From Anolis sagrei (taxonomy: Eukaryota; Chordata; Lepidosauria; Squamata; Anolidae): 64,000 nucleotides of DNA. Every line of letters begins with the position of its first letter. Positions within the stretch are counted from its first letter, which is position 1. Under the pieces are notes generated by a model. The model was not told where the DNA came from and did no database searches. It saw only the letters and a list, made by a program, of their open reading frames with translations. Location of the stretch: NCBI RefSeq assembly GCF_037176765.1, contig NC_090028.1, positions 20,905,234 through 20,969,233 of the forward strand, in the 5' to 3' direction. Both the position numbers and the translations under genes were made by a program. Positions 10,865-20,747 of the stretch are shown here, piece by piece.

Positions 10865-13800
10865 CAGGAATGACTTGAGAAACTGCAAATCACTTCTGTG
10901 TGAGAGAATTGGCCATTTACAAGGACGTTGCCCAGGGGATGCCTGGATGCTTTGATGGTTTACCATCCTTGTGGGAGGCTTCTCTCATGTCCCTGCATGG
11001 AGAGCTGGAATTGACAGAGGGAGCTCAGTATGCTCTCCCTGGATTCGAACCATTGACCTGTCGGTCATCAGTCCTGCCAGTGCAAGGATTTAACCCATTG
11101 TGCCACCAGGGGCTGAGGCAAAGAAAAATCTATTTCCCCGAGTATAAAGAATATTTACAGTGACCAATTCAGAGTGCAAACCTTGAACTAACTAATACAG
11201 AAACAACGTATTATGTATTAGTGCAGGGGCCCTCAAACTTTTTAAACAGAGGGCCAGGTCACAGTCCTTCAAACTGTTGGAGGGCCAGATTATAATTTAA
11301 AAAAATACAAATTCCTATACACGCTGCACATATTTTATTTGTAGTGCAAAAAACACTTAAAAACAATACAATAATTAAAATGAAGAACAATTTTACCAAA
11401 TACAAACTTATTAGTATTTCAATGGGAAGTGTGGACCTGCTTTTAGCTGATAAGATAGGGTTTTTGTTATTGTTGTGTGCTTTCAAGTAGTTTCAGACTT
11501 AGGTTGACCCCAAGCGAGGGCCGGATAAAAGACTTTGGAGGGCCGTATCTGGCCCCCAGGCCTTAGTTTGAGGACCCCTGAATTAGTGAGTTTAAAGTTT
11601 GCTCTCATAAATGACTGCTATACATATACTTTTCATTTTAAAGCTGGTTCTTTTGATCAAATCTGATATCCAGACATCTGCTATATTGTATATATGTTTT
11701 CTTTATATTACTCTATTACATATGTTTTTAATACATTGTTCTATTCATACTATCCTGCTTGTTTTTGATTTTGGAAACTCTGGAGTTTCCAAAACAAGTA
11801 GGATAAACAAGTAGAAAGGGAAATGATGAAAGAAGCCATGAAAAGGCAAGGCCATAAAAATAACACTCTGGTTACACCCCAAATAGACTACTGCAATGCG
11901 CTCTATGTGGGGCTGCTTTTGAAGACTGTTTGGAACCTACAAATGGTCCAACGGGTGGCAGCCAGATTGCTCACCAGAGCAGCGTACAGGGAGCATACAG
12001 CCTCCCTGTTACATCATCTCCACTGGCTGCCAATCTGCTACCAAGAACAATTCAAAATTCTAGCTTTAGCCTATAAAGCCCTAAACCAGGGGTCCTCAAA
12101 CAAAGGCCTAGGGGCCGGATACTCAGATTCAACCTAAGTCTGAAATGACTTGAAAGCACACAACAACAACAACAACAACAACCCTATCTCAACAGCCAAA
12201 AGCAGGCCCACACTTCTCATTGAAATACTAATAAGCTTATATTCATTAAAATTGTTCTTCATTTTAATTATTGTATTGTTTTTAAGTGTTTTTTGCACTA
12301 CAAATAAGATATGTGCAGTGTGCATAGGAATTCATTCATGGTTTTTTCTCTCCAAATTATAATCTGGCCCTCCAACAGTTTGAGGGATTGTGACCTGGCC
12401 CTCTGTTTAAAAAGTTTGAGGACCCTTGCCCAAAACAGTTGTGCCCCAGCTTATCTGTCCGAACGTGTATTTCTCTATGAACCACCGCTGAGTTTAAGAT
12501 CATCTGGGAAGGCCCTGCTCTCGGTCCTACCTCCCTTGCAGGCATGATTGGCGGAGATAAGAGACAGGGCCTCCTCTATGGTGGTCCCTCAGCTGTGGAA
12601 CTCCTTCCCCAGGGATATTAGATCAAGCCCTTCCCTCCTGACCTTCCACAAGAGTGAAAACATGGCTTTGTGACCAAGCCTTTAGAGAACTTGGAACAAT
12701 GTGCAATAACCATTGAATTATGCATTTAACTCTGAATGTATGGTTTTAAAATGTTTTAATGTATTTTTTAAAATTCTATTTTAATAATTATTTAAGTGTA
12801 CATTGTGTTTTAAGGCATATAAAGCTGCCTTGAGTCCCCTCTGGGGTAAGAAAGGTGGGGTAGAAATATCGTAAATAAATATCTCATTTCTGGGACAGCA
12901 ACTGTAAAAGTATCTCCAACATGACCACAAAAGTAAGTTTACCAAGCTCTTTAAGGCAACTGTTATAGCCTATATATGGTGACAGATCAGGCATGGGCAA
13001 ACTTCAGCCCTCCAGGTGCTTTGGAATTCAACTCTCACAATTCTTAACAGCTTCAGGCCCTTTCCTTTTCTCTTTCCTTTAGCGCAGTGGTTCTCAACCT
13101 GAGGTCCCCAGTTGTTTTTGGCTTACAACTCCCAGAACTCCTAGCAGCTGGTAAACTAGCTGGGATTTCTGGGAGTTGTAGGCCAAAAACATCTGGGGAC
13201 CCCAGGTTGAGAACCACTGCTTTAGCGGCTGAGGGGGGAAAGGAAGGGCCTGAGGCTGTGAGGACTTGTGGGAGTTGAAGTCCAAAACCCCTGGAGAGCC
13301 CAGGTTTACCCATAAATGAGCACTCTATGGACTATATAGGACAGAGTATGATACATAGAACATGTAAGAAATATACAATTTACCTGCTCCCATATGTCAA
13401 ACACCACCAGAGAAGCTTCTTCACCATCAACTATAATGGATCTGTCATATGTATTGCCTATAAAGAGAGAGACATGAGAACAAGAAATATGAGCTTTCCC
13501 TGTGACGTTTTCTATAATGTACAAGGATCTCATCTTTAGAAAAAATAAGTTAAAAGGTAAAGGTTTCCCCTTGACATTAAGTCTCGTTGTGTCCGACTCT
13601 GGGAGGTGGTGTTCATCTCCATTTCTAAACTGAAGAGCCGGCATTGTAGACACCTCCAAGGTCATGTGGCAAGCATGACTGCATGGAGCACCGTTACCTT
13701 CCCGTTGAAGTGGTACCTATTGATCTACTCACATTTGCATGTTTTCGAATTGCTAGGTTGGCAAAAGCTGAGGCTAATAGCGGGAGCTCACCCCACTACC

Positions 13801-15582
13801 CAGATTCAGACCACCAAAACTTTCGGTTAGTAAGTTCAGCAGTGCAGTAGTTTAACCCTCTGCACCACCGGGGCGCAGAAAAGATACCTAGTTCACTAAA
13901 TCCCTGAAACGTGCATCAAAGCAGACGTCTCTAAAGGCGGAGGGTAGGACAACCTGGCCATTTATTTATTTATCGTGTCAGGAGCAGACCAAACAGTTGC
14001 ATTGCATTTTTTAAAGAAACAAACAAAACACAAAGTTTGCAAGCTTGCTAGTTGATTAAATGCCCTTTGACCAGTATCTGGCCACTTGGAGTGCCACTGG
14101 TGTTGCCGCAAGAGGGTCCTCCATTGCGCATGTGGCAGGGCTCAGGTTGCATTGCAGCAGGTGGTCAGTGGTTTGCTCTTCTCTACACTCGCATGTTGAG
14201 GATTCCACTTTGTAGCCCCATTTCTGAAGGTTGGCTCTGCATCTTGTGGTGCCAGAGCGCAGTCTGTTCAGCGCCTTCCAAGTCGCCCAGTCCTCTGTGC
14301 CCAGGGGGGAGCCTCTCATTTGGTATCAGCCATTGGTTGAGGTTTATTTATTCATTTACTTTATTTGTATACCGCAGTTTCTCAGCCCGTAGGCGACTCA
14401 CCGCGGTTAACAACAGCAGGAGCAAAAATTAAATGCTAGCATCATACAAACCATTTAAAAACAACACAATAATATACTAAGTAACTAATTTCTGGGTTTT
14501 GGGTTTGAGCTTGCCACTTTTGGACTCTCGTTTGCTGAGGTGTTCCAGCGAGTGTCTTTGTCGATCTTAGAAAACTATGTCTAGATTTAAGTCGTTGACG
14601 TGCTGGCTGATACCCAAACAGGGGATGAACTGGAGATGTCTCTGCCTTGGTGGATGTCTCTACTTTCCAGCGGATATCAGGTGGTGCAATACCGGCTAAG
14701 CAGTGTAATTTCTTCAGTGGTGTAGGGCGCAGACACCCCGTGATAATGCGGCATGTTTCATTAAGAGCCACATCCACTGTTTTAGCATGGTGAGATATGT
14801 TCCACACTGGGCATGCATACTCAGCAGCAGAGTAGCATAGCACAAGGACAGATGTCTTCACTGTGTCTGGTTGTAATCCCCAGGTTGTGCCAGTCAGCTT
14901 TCGTATGGTATTGTTTCTAGCACCTACTTTTTGCTGGATGTTCAGGCAGTGCTTCTTGTAGGTCAGAGCACGGTCCTGACACGATAAATAAATACCACTT
15001 CCTCAGCCTCAGTGGTTCTCAACCTGGGGTCCCCAGATGTTTTTGGCCTACAACTCCCAGAAATCCCAACAGCCTCAGGCCCCTTCCTTTTCCCCCTCAG
15101 CCGCTTAAGCGGCTGACGGGGAAAAGGAAGGGGCCTGAGGCTGTTGGGATTTCTGGGAGTTGTAGGCCAAAAACATCTGGGGACCCCAAGTTGAGAACCA
15201 CTAGTGCTGGCCCCTTTCCCTTCCCCTGCCACTCACCGGCCTCTTCCGCCTCAGGCCCCTCCTCCAGGCCTCCGAAGACGCGCGCCAGGCTGCTCTTCCC
15301 GACGCCTCGCGCCCCGAGCAGCAGGACTTTGTGGAGTCTCCCTTCCGCGTCGCTGCCGGAAGAGGAAGTGGAAGCCAGCGAGTCCGAAGAGCCCGAGGCC
15401 CGGCGCGGCAGTTCCACCTCCACTTCCGGTTCCTCTTCCTGAGCCGCGAGCTCCCTCTCGTCGACCGGCATGCTGCGCCGGTGCAGAGCCTCCTGGTGCT
15501 GGAGCTGCTGCTGGGCCGCGAAGGGCGTGCTCCCGCGCCTCCGGTCGGGAACGTTCAGGCGGGCGCTGCGGTTGAGCGTCAT
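6888..15582 (-). CDS. RRAD: RRAD, RGK-family small GTPase (four coding exons)
   Basis: The joined exons give 300 residues, close to human RRAD (308 as I recall). Visible parts: an N-terminal extension with the RRRGSTP and LHRRSMPVDE motifs near residues 14-43; the P-loop GARGVGKS at 90-97; the RGK-specific DIWEQ at 136-140 where Ras has DTAGQ; NKSD at 195-198; ETSA at 223-226; a basic C-terminus; and the RGK ending KSKSCHDLSVL. RGK proteins bind GTP, interact with the beta subunit of voltage-gated calcium channels and restrain calcium current at the plasma membrane, and bind calmodulin and 14-3-3. They lack a prenylation box, as here. Exon lengths (346, 74, 205, 278) sum to 301 codons with matching phases, so the gene looks intact. 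RRAD is preferred over GEM, REM1 and REM2 because the N-terminal motifs and the region after the P-loop (LARVFGG..EGPEAE) match RRAD. Confidence 0.95.
7575..8612. mobile_element. TIR DNA element with expanded TTA-rich interior
   Basis: The ends are inverted: left TATATACTCGAGTATAAGCC, right GCTTATACTCGAGTATATA. Sub-terminal 'ggcttatactcgagtca' blocks repeat inside both ends. The interior (about 7665-8340) is an ATT-rich array with a loose 65-85 bp higher-order period built on 'acatttacagtattttaccc'. It sits in RRAD intron 4. A related copy is at 24042-24685. No transposase is present and the superfamily is not recognised. Confidence 0.7.
8815..9228 (+). mobile_element. Old Penelope-like element fragment
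   Basis: It has the same plan as the younger copies: a reversed head piece ('tcgaaggctttcttggcc...gggctgtatggcca'), an internal jump, then the terminal region with 'gatatataaacc' and a diverged hammerhead-like core near 9139-9175. It lies in RRAD intron 4 and is more diverged than the other copies. Confidence 0.65.
9606..9810 (-). CDS. RRAD: RRAD coding exon 3
   Basis: Residues 141-208, with GDAYIIVYSVTDK, FEKASELRIQLRRARQ and the G4 motif NKSDL. The acceptor reads ...CGCTTTAG/GAC and the donor reads GATG/GTAAGA. The RVQLRRARQ-type helix is highly conserved in RRAD. Confidence 0.95.
10004..10255 (-). mobile_element. L2-like LINE/SINE 3' end with (ATT)n tail
   Basis: An (ATT)n run at 10004-10048 is followed, in reverse orientation, by the tail motif 'ataccctgctcttttcaccctgaaggggactcagagcggcttac' (quoted in pieces: 'ctgaaggggactcagag', 'cggcttac') and an A-rich 'cagttaaaacat' body. 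It is 5'-truncated and carries no coding part. Confidence 0.7.
10381..10810 (-). mobile_element. L2-like LINE 3' end
   Basis: It starts with a (TAA)n tail, then shows 'ccatctccccacgggactcg' and 'cttacatgaggccaagccc', and reaches the end of the ORF ('ggaggcacactgg'-like, 'ttttcaggctcctcctaaag'). The minus-strand frame resembles VFRRSLKTWLF of better copies. A SINE insertion follows at 10836. Confidence 0.7.
10836..11117 (-). mobile_element. ACA-SINE2-like SINE with (GT)n end
   Basis: A (GT)n run at 10836-10863 replaces the A tail. The reversed SINE body then runs to a tRNA-like head ending 'ccattgtgccaccaggggct'. It is full length and lies in RRAD intron 3. Confidence 0.8.
11224..11580 (-). 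mobile_element. hAT-type non-autonomous element, 357 bp
   Basis: The termini are CAGGGGCCCTCAAACTTT and ...GAGGACCCCTG. The 8-bp flanks are TATTAGTG at 11216-11223 and AATTAGTG at 11581-11588 (7 of 8 match). A second copy in the opposite orientation is at 12087-12428. Confidence 0.85.
11865..12890 (+). mobile_element. L2-like LINE ORF2 C-terminus and 3' end, split by a hAT MITE
   Basis: Translated pieces: QRVAARLLTRAAY, LHHLHWLPICY, KILALAYKAL, then after the MITE SCAPAYLSERVFLYEPP and LRSSGKALLSV. The 3' end shows 'gccttgagtcccctctgggg...gaaatatcgtaaataaat'. The hAT element at 12087-12428 interrupts the reading frame after KALN. It is otherwise decayed. Confidence 0.8.
12087..12428 (+). mobile_element. 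hAT-type non-autonomous element inside L2-like LINE
   Basis: The termini are CAGGGGTCCTCAAAC and ...TTTGAGGACCCTTG. The flanks are CCCTAAAC at 12079-12086 and CCCAAAAC at 12429-12436 (7 of 8). It is the same family as the element at 11224-11580, and it is younger than the LINE it splits. Confidence 0.85.
12987..13311. mobile_element. Palindromic hAT MITE with a second MITE nested near its centre
   Basis: The outer arms are 'caggcatgggcaaactt...ctccaggtgctttgg' on the left and, reversed, 'tgggagttgaagtccaaa...cctggagagcccaggttt' on the right. Near its centre is a complete 135-bp MITE at 13085-13219 with perfect CTTTAGCG duplications at 13077-13084 and 13220-13227. The inner MITE is therefore younger. 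Confidence 0.85.
13384..13457 (-). CDS. RRAD: RRAD coding exon 2
   Basis: Residues 117-140 (NTYDRSIIVDGEEASLVVFDIWEQ split over two motifs: YDRSIIVDGEE and DIWEQ). The acceptor reads TATAG/GC and the donor reads GAGCAG/GTAAAT. The GC completes Gly116. DIWEQ replaces the catalytic DxxGQ of Ras, as in all RGK proteins. Confidence 0.95.
13553..13878 (-). mobile_element. Sauria-type SINE (BovB-tailed), full length
   Basis: Read on the minus strand: a tRNA-like head (GCGCCCCGGTGGTGCAGAGG), a body with 'gcatgttttcgaattgc' type blocks, and a BovB-like end 'gagtcggacacaacgagac...aaggggaaacctttacctt'. It lies in RRAD intron 2. Confidence 0.85.
13965..14985 (-). mobile_element. I/Jockey-like LINE C-terminus, split by an L2-type tail
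   Basis: The minus-strand frames give VDVALNETCRIITGCLRPTP, LAGIAPPDIRWK, LKSRHSFLRSTKTLAGTP and, after an insertion at about 14340-14470, ALNRLRSGTTRCRANLQKWG and CECREEQTTDHLLQC. The 'gtgtcaggagcagacc' tail is at 13975. It is the same family as 1432-2440. The inserted piece has the 'cgcagtttctcagcccgtaggcgactcaccgcggtt' tail type (quoted as 'tttctcagcccgtagg'). Confidence 0.75.
15010..15203. mobile_element. Near-perfect palindromic hAT MITE in RRAD intron 2
   Basis: The arms begin CAGTGGTTCTCAACCTGGGG and mirror to ...GTTGAGAACCACTA, with the centre CAGCCGCTTAAGCGGCTG. It ends 33 bp from the splice donor of RRAD coding exon 1 (donor at 15236). I found no clean 8-bp duplication here, unlike sister copies. 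Confidence 0.85.
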
Positions 15583-15583
15583 C
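15237..15583 (-). CDS. RRAD: RRAD coding exon 1 with start codon
   Basis: The coding part is 15237-15582, residues 1-115 plus one base. ATG lies at 15582-15580, two bases after an acceptor (TTTCCCTCAG/GATG), so the exon carries only one untranslated base. It encodes MTLNRSARLN..., the serine-rich stretch around 62-78 and the P-loop GARGVGKS. The donor GCCG/GTGAGT is at 15236. The exon is GC-rich. Confidence 0.95.
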
Positions 15584-15668
15584 CTGAGGGAAAGAAAGAG
15601 TTAAGTTCCAGCGGGGCCCAATTGCCATTCCTTCGAGGCGTCCTTTCCTTCCAGTATCCGCCACTTAC

Positions 15669-15728
15669 CTCAGAAACTCCTGACACAAACACTTCTGTTG
15701 CTTCTTCCCCTTCTTCTTTCACTCCACT
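15669..15728 (-). other. RRAD: RRAD 5' UTR exon (predicted)
   Basis: A strong donor (CTGAG/GTAAGT; exon edge at 15669) faces the acceptor of coding exon 1 across a short 85-bp intron. The 5' end is placed about 27 bp downstream of the TATA box and is inferred. Confidence 0.6.
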
Positions 15729-15754
15729 CACCTCATGACAGAACTTCGCGCGTC

Positions 15755-15793
15755 TATTTATACTCTTTCGGATGCTCCGCCTTCGTGACGTCG
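15755..15793 (-). promoter_or_regulatory. RRAD: RRAD core promoter: TATA box and CRE-like site
   Basis: On the minus strand TATAAATA lies at 15762-15755, with a CRE-like TGACGTCG/CGACGTCA core at plus positions 15786-15793 just upstream. Their spacing from the predicted first exon suits a TATA-driven, cAMP-responsive promoter. Regulation is inferred from motifs only. Confidence 0.6.
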
Positions 15794-16418
15794 GTTCAAC
15801 CCGTCCTCCAATCAGGTTGCGAATTAGAATAGAGCGCTCCCCTCGTTTGTCATCCTCCTCCTCCTCCTGGTGCGTCATAGAAGCCCCTTCCTGAGGGGAA
15901 AAGAAGAATGGATTCGGTTGTTGTAGGTTTCCTCGGGATATATGGTCATATTCTAGAGGCATTCTCTCCTGACGTTTCGCCTGCATCTATGGCAAGCATC
16001 CTCAGAGGTTGTGAGGTCTATTTGGAAGTAGGAAAATGGGTTTATATATCTGTGGAATGACCAGAGTGGGACAAAGGACTCTTGTCTGTTGGAGCTAGGT
16101 GTGACTGTTTCAACTGACCACCTTGATTAGCATTTGATGGCCTGGCAGTGCCTGAGGCAATCTTCTGTTGAGAGGTGATTAGATGTGCCTGATTGTTTGC
16201 TGTTGTATATGGCCATGTTCTAGAGGCATTTTCTCCTGACGTTTCACCTGCATCTATGGCAACCATCCTCAGAGGTAGTGAGGTCTGTTGGAACTAGGAA
16301 AATTGGGTTTATATGGAATGACCAAGGTGGGGCAAAGAACTCTTTGTCTGTTGGAGCTAGGTATGAATGTTTCAACTGACCACCTTGATTAGCATTTGGT
16401 GGCCTGGCAGTGCCTGAG

Positions 16419-16667
16419 CAGGCCCGTAGCCAGGATTTCGATTCGGGGGGGGGGGGGGGGGGCTGAGTCCAAGTGAAAGAGGGTCAACCCTAGCAAACCT
16501 TTTGTATCATTACCCCAATACCCCCATTGAGCTTGGTGATCAAATCATGATATGAATAAACGTAACAGTGTAAATAATGTACCAGTAAGGCCTTCTCGCG
16601 GACCACCATGAGAATTTCGGGGGGGGGGGGAATGAAGCCCCCCAAGCCCCCCCCAGCTACATGCCTG
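16419..16667. mobile_element. hAT-type MITE with poly-G runs
   Basis: It begins CAGGCCCGTAGCCAGGATTT and ends ...CAGCTACATGCCTG. Perfect 8-bp duplications TGCCTGAG lie at 16411-16418 and 16668-16675. Two long G runs lie near the ends. It is inserted in a Penelope-like copy. Confidence 0.85.
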
Positions 16668-16928
16668 TGCCTGAGGCAATCTTTCGTCGAGAGGTGATTA
16701 GATGCCCTTGCTTGTTTCCTCTTTGTTGTTTTGCTGTTGTAATTTTAGAGTTTTTTGATACTGGTAGCTAGATTTTGTTCATTTTCATGGTTTGCTCCTT
16801 TCTGTTGAAATTGTCCACATGCTTGTGGATTTCAATTGCTTCTCTGTGTAGCCTGACATGGTGGTTGTGAGAGTGGTCCAGCATTTCTGTGTTCTCAAAT
16901 AATATGCTGTGTCCAAGTTGGTTCATCA

Positions 16929-17495
16929 TTTATTTATTTATTTATTTATTTCGTGTACTTCTACCCCACCCTTCTCAACCCCCGAGGGGGGACTCAGGGC
17001 GGCTTACAAAAAGGCACAATTTAATGCCCACACAACAATACAAATAAACGTGTAAAACAGAATTAAAACAATTAAGACAGTTAAAACAATCAACACATAT
17101 CACAGTCAATAAACCAATCTCAAGCTCAGCGTTCGCCACTCAGAGTCCATATTTCGTTCCACATTATCTATTCCCATCAGTCGTCGTAGTCCTTTATTCA
17201 TCTGCCAGGTTGCCCAAACACCTGGTCCCAAATCCATGTTTTTAATTTCCTTCTAAAGGAAAGGAGGGATGTCGCTGATCTAATTTCCCCAGGGAGTGAA
17301 TTCCATAGGTGAGGGGCCACCACCGAGAAGGCCCTGCTCCTCGTCCCCACCAATCTCGCTTGTGATAGAGGCGGGGCCGAGAGCAGGGCCTCCCCAAAAG
17401 ATCTTAAACTCCAAGGCGGGACGTAGAGGGAGATCCGTTCAGACAGATACGCTGGGCCGGAACCGTATAGGGTTTTGTAGGTCAAAACCCTATAC
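16929..17495 (-). mobile_element. L2-like LINE ORF2 C-terminus and 3' end
   Basis: A (TTTA)n tail is followed in reverse by 'cgaggggggactcagggcgg'. The minus frame gives [50 protein letters not shown] and FRRKLKTWIW. It is 5'-truncated and nested in a Penelope-like copy at 'gttcatca'. Sister copies are at 20748-21305 and 54660-55190. Confidence 0.85.
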
Positions 17496-17854
17496 ATCAG
17501 GTGCTCTGCTATGGCTGACTTCTCTGGTTGAACTAGTCTGCAGTGCCTTTCATGTTCCTTGATTCGTGTTTGGGCAATGCTGCATTTGGTGGTCCCTATG
17601 TAGACTTCTTGTCCACAGCTGCACGGTACACAGTAGACTCCTGCAGAGGTGAGAGGATCCCTCTTGTCCTTTGCTGAACGTAGCATTTGTTGAATTTTCT
17701 TGGTGGGTTTGTAGATTGTTTGTATGTTGTGTTTCCTCATCAGCTTCCCTATGCAGTCAGTGGTTCCCTTGATGTATGGCAAGAACTCTTTTCCTCTGGG
17801 TGAATCTTCGTCTTGACTCTGTGGCTTGTTCTCTGTCTTGCAGCTCTTCTGATG

Positions 17855-18105
17855 AGCCCCCGGTGGCGCAGTGGGTTAAACCTCTGTGCCGGCAGGACTG
17901 AAGACTGACAGGTCACAGATTCGAATCCGGGGAGAGGCGGATGAGCTCCCTCTATCAGCTCCAGCTCCTCATGCGGGGACATGAAAGACGCCTCCCACAA
18001 GGATGATAAAAACATCAAATCATCCCGGCGTCTCCTGGGCAACGTCCTTGCAGATGGCCAATTCTCTCACACCAGGAGTCACTCCTGACACGACAAAAAA
18101 AAAAA
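17855..18105 (+). mobile_element. Full-length ACA-SINE2-like SINE
   Basis: It runs from AGCCCCCGGTGGCGCAGTGG to a pure A tail after TGACACGAC. An exact 13-bp duplication AGCTCTTCTGATG flanks it at 17842-17854 and 18106-18118. It is one of the best-preserved copies in the window. Confidence 0.9.
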
Positions 18106-18183
18106 AAGCTCTTCTGATGTCTGAGGTGGCGTCTCCATTAGCCTGTAGAGCCCAGTTTAGGTGGTTCAGGGAAGCTGATGAGG

Positions 18184-18415
18184 TGTTTTTGGACTCCAAC
18201 TCCCACCATTCCTCAGCCTTGGGTCCCTTCCTTTCCCCCCCTCAGCCGCTTATTTTTGTACCCCGCCTCCATCTCCCCAAAGTGGCTTACATATGGCACA
18301 ATGTGCATGGAACAACGCAAGAAAAAATATACAGTACAATAAGAGATAAAACCACAGCAAATAAACAATTATTTAAACTTAAAACAGCACCAAATGACCT
18401 ATGGTGAGAACCGTC
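18184..18415 (-). mobile_element. hAT MITE half and L2-like 3' fragment
   Basis: 18184-18250 is one arm of the MITE family seen at 15010 ('ccttcctttcccccc...cagccgctta'). From 18250 an L2-like tail follows in reverse ('taccccgcctccatctcccc', 'gtggcttaca'). Confidence 0.55.
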
Positions 18416-19518
18416 GTAAAACATGGCCAACCATAACCAGGAGCAGGGGAATGGGATAGTGCAAGTTGTAGCTCATGAACTAGGGAATGGGACAAAAGTG
18501 CAGTGTTGTAATGACCATTGGGGTTAGACATTCTCAAAGGCTTGTCCACCCAAGTCTTCAATTTCTTCTAAAGGAATTTGCTTTAGATAGCAGATTTGAG
18601 ATATCATTAAAAGGGCAGCCAGTATTTACTTTTTCATTTTTAGAGTCACAATGGAGAAAGTTTTCCCCCTCTTCCCAGCATACTAAAATAACTTGGCTGG
18701 CTTTGGGAATTGCTCACTTTGACTTGGCTGAGTCATGGACACCTGCCATTTCTACTCTGTTGCAGGCAGCAAAATGGCTTTGATTGGCCCTGGTTATAGG
18801 TTATTTACCTAGTGCCTTAAGCACTACCAAATATATTAATGCGATTTAAACAATTATTTAACCACTTTTGCCCAGTGGGTTCCAAAATAGTGTTTAATAG
18901 ACCTTTTGAAATAAAACCAAACAATGTCCTTTATAGAAATCAGGGGCTGAGAAGCATCAAAAACAATTTTATTTATGAAAATCTCTATTTTCCACTGCCA
19001 GTCCTTATGTAGTCAAGATGCCAGCCACCCACTCACAAGAAGGAGGCATCAGCAAGGCTGGCAGAACTCCAAGGTTTTCAGAAATGCTACATATAAATAA
19101 ATAAATACATACATACATACATACATACATAACTAAATAAAGAGGACTTCTTTAAAACCTCAGGAGGAGAAATCCTAAAAATATCCTGATGAAGGCTGAG
19201 TGCAATCAGTGACCAAGAAATGCTGGCTGATTGATGGAAAAGGCATCTAGATGCAAGGAGGAATTAATGTGAAAAGCCGGCTCTTTGTTGCCACGGATCC
19301 TGCATCCACAGGTGGTGCCATCAATGGCTTGAAAATATTCCTTTAAAATATTCATTAAGAAACAAAATCCATAAAGCAAAACTTGATTTTTGCCATTTAC
19401 ATATAAAATTATACTTGAGCATCCATGGATTTTGGTATCCACAAGTGGTTTGCAGCCCATGTTTGTTGTTTGTCCCTCTTATATGAATATGTTAGCATTA
19501 TGTCCCAATTAGAGCTTT
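18416..19518. other. No gene seen; unassigned sequence
   Basis: Only an (ATAC)n-type microsatellite at about 19082-19130 stands out. No conserved coding frame or repeat family is recognised. Confidence 0.6.
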
Positions 19519-19930
19519 GTCATAGAATCATAGAATCAAAGAGTTGGAAGAGACCTCATGGGCCATCCAGTCCAACCCCCTGCCAAGAAGCAGGAATATT
19601 GCATTCAAATCACCTCTGACAGATGGCCATCCAGCCTCTGTTTAAAAGCTTCCAAAGAAGGAGCCTCCACCACACTCCAGGGCAGAGAGTTCCACTGCTG
19701 AACAGCTATCACAGTCAGGAAGTTCTTCCTCATGTTCAGATGGAATCTCCTTTCTTGTAGTTTGAAGTCATTGTTTCGCGTCCTAGTTTCCAGGGAAGCA
19801 GAAAACAAGCTTGCTCCCTCCTCCCTGTGGCTTCCTCTCACATATTTATACATGGCTATCATATCTCCTCTCAGCCTTCTCTTCTTCAGGCTAAACATGC
19901 CCAGTTCCTTAAGCCGCTCCTCATTGACCC
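19519..19930 (-). mobile_element. CR1 LINE, C-terminus and 3' end
   Basis: The 3' end carries the CR1-type short terminal repeat (catagaatcatagaatc, reversed ATTCTATG). The minus frame encodes RLKELGMFSLKKRRLRGDMI, KYVRGSH, RRFHLNMRKNFLT and VQQWNSLPWSVVEAPSLEAF. It is 5'-truncated and fairly well preserved. Confidence 0.9.
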
Positions 19931-20528
19931 AGGTGTATGAAAATACTATCAGAGTTCCAGATTTCTCTTCAACACTTGCACAAACATGAAAGAAATAAAT
20001 GGTTTCAAAAGGAAAAAAAATTAAACAGTTCTTAGAGAATCCCCATCCTTTTCTCTGGGGGGGCACATTCATACTACAGAATGAGCGTGCTATTTGTTTA
20101 ATGCTAACTATCATAGTTGTATCCCATGGAGTCATGGGCCTGTCGTGCAGTGAGGCACTCAGTCTCTGTGGGTGAGAATTCTCCCTAAATTGCAAGTCCC
20201 AGGATTGCATAGGATGGAACCATAGTCGTTGAAGTAGAATAATAAAGTTGCAGTTCTGTAGGAGTGTCCTTTAAGTACCTTGTCCTCCAGTGCCTTTGTA
20301 GTAGTGGCTGCATGCAAGGTGTCACTTCTTCTCCTTTGCTTGAAGAGCTATTTGTATAGCTTTGTAATGTCATCAGCCATTGTACTAGTCCCCACTTCCA
20401 CTAAAAAAAAAGATTCAGCACCATGGATAGTCCTTTCAACATTTGCCTTAGAATTGAGAGTTTATTCACTGCACTATTGAATTCAGGACCAAAGGTGAAG
20501 GATTCCAGAGTGAACAATAGATCTAAAC

Positions 20529-20662
20529 CAGTGGTTCTCAACCTGTGGGCCCTCAGATGTTTTGGCCTTCAATCTCCACAAGTTGTAACATCTGATAAAC
20601 TGGCTGGGATTTCTGGGAATTGTAGGCCAAAACACCTGGGGACCACAGGTTGAGAACCACTG
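20529..20662. mobile_element. Palindromic hAT MITE
   Basis: CAGTGGTTCTCAACCTGTGG...CAGGTTGAGAACCACTG, with perfect duplications ATCTAAAC at 20521-20528 and 20663-20670. Confidence 0.9.
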
Positions 20663-20747
20663 ATCTAAACAGTATCCTGCACAGCTAATGATTGGAAACA
20701 TAATGGGGCAACATTCTTTTTGTTGGAAGTCAACCTCACATTGCTCC

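Larger units (their letters stand above)
15918..18180 (-). mobile_element. Penelope-like element cluster upstream of RRAD
   Basis: Two terminal regions stand in tandem, with hammerhead-like cores at 15971-16005 and 16238-16272. They are followed by the GIY-YIG region on the minus strand (LTSAGVYCVPCSCGQ, KEHERHCRLVQPEKSAIAEHL) up to about 18180. The sequence is divided by a hAT MITE at 16419-16667, an L2-like LINE near 16929-17495 and a SINE at 17855-18105. It is a fossil composite. Its left edge is about 160 bp upstream of the RRAD TATA box. Confidence 0.75.

Noticed and set aside
15191-15738. GC-rich frames opposite RRAD coding exon 1
   Set aside because: They are shadows of the exon and its promoter; the minus-strand frame gives the conserved RRAD protein.
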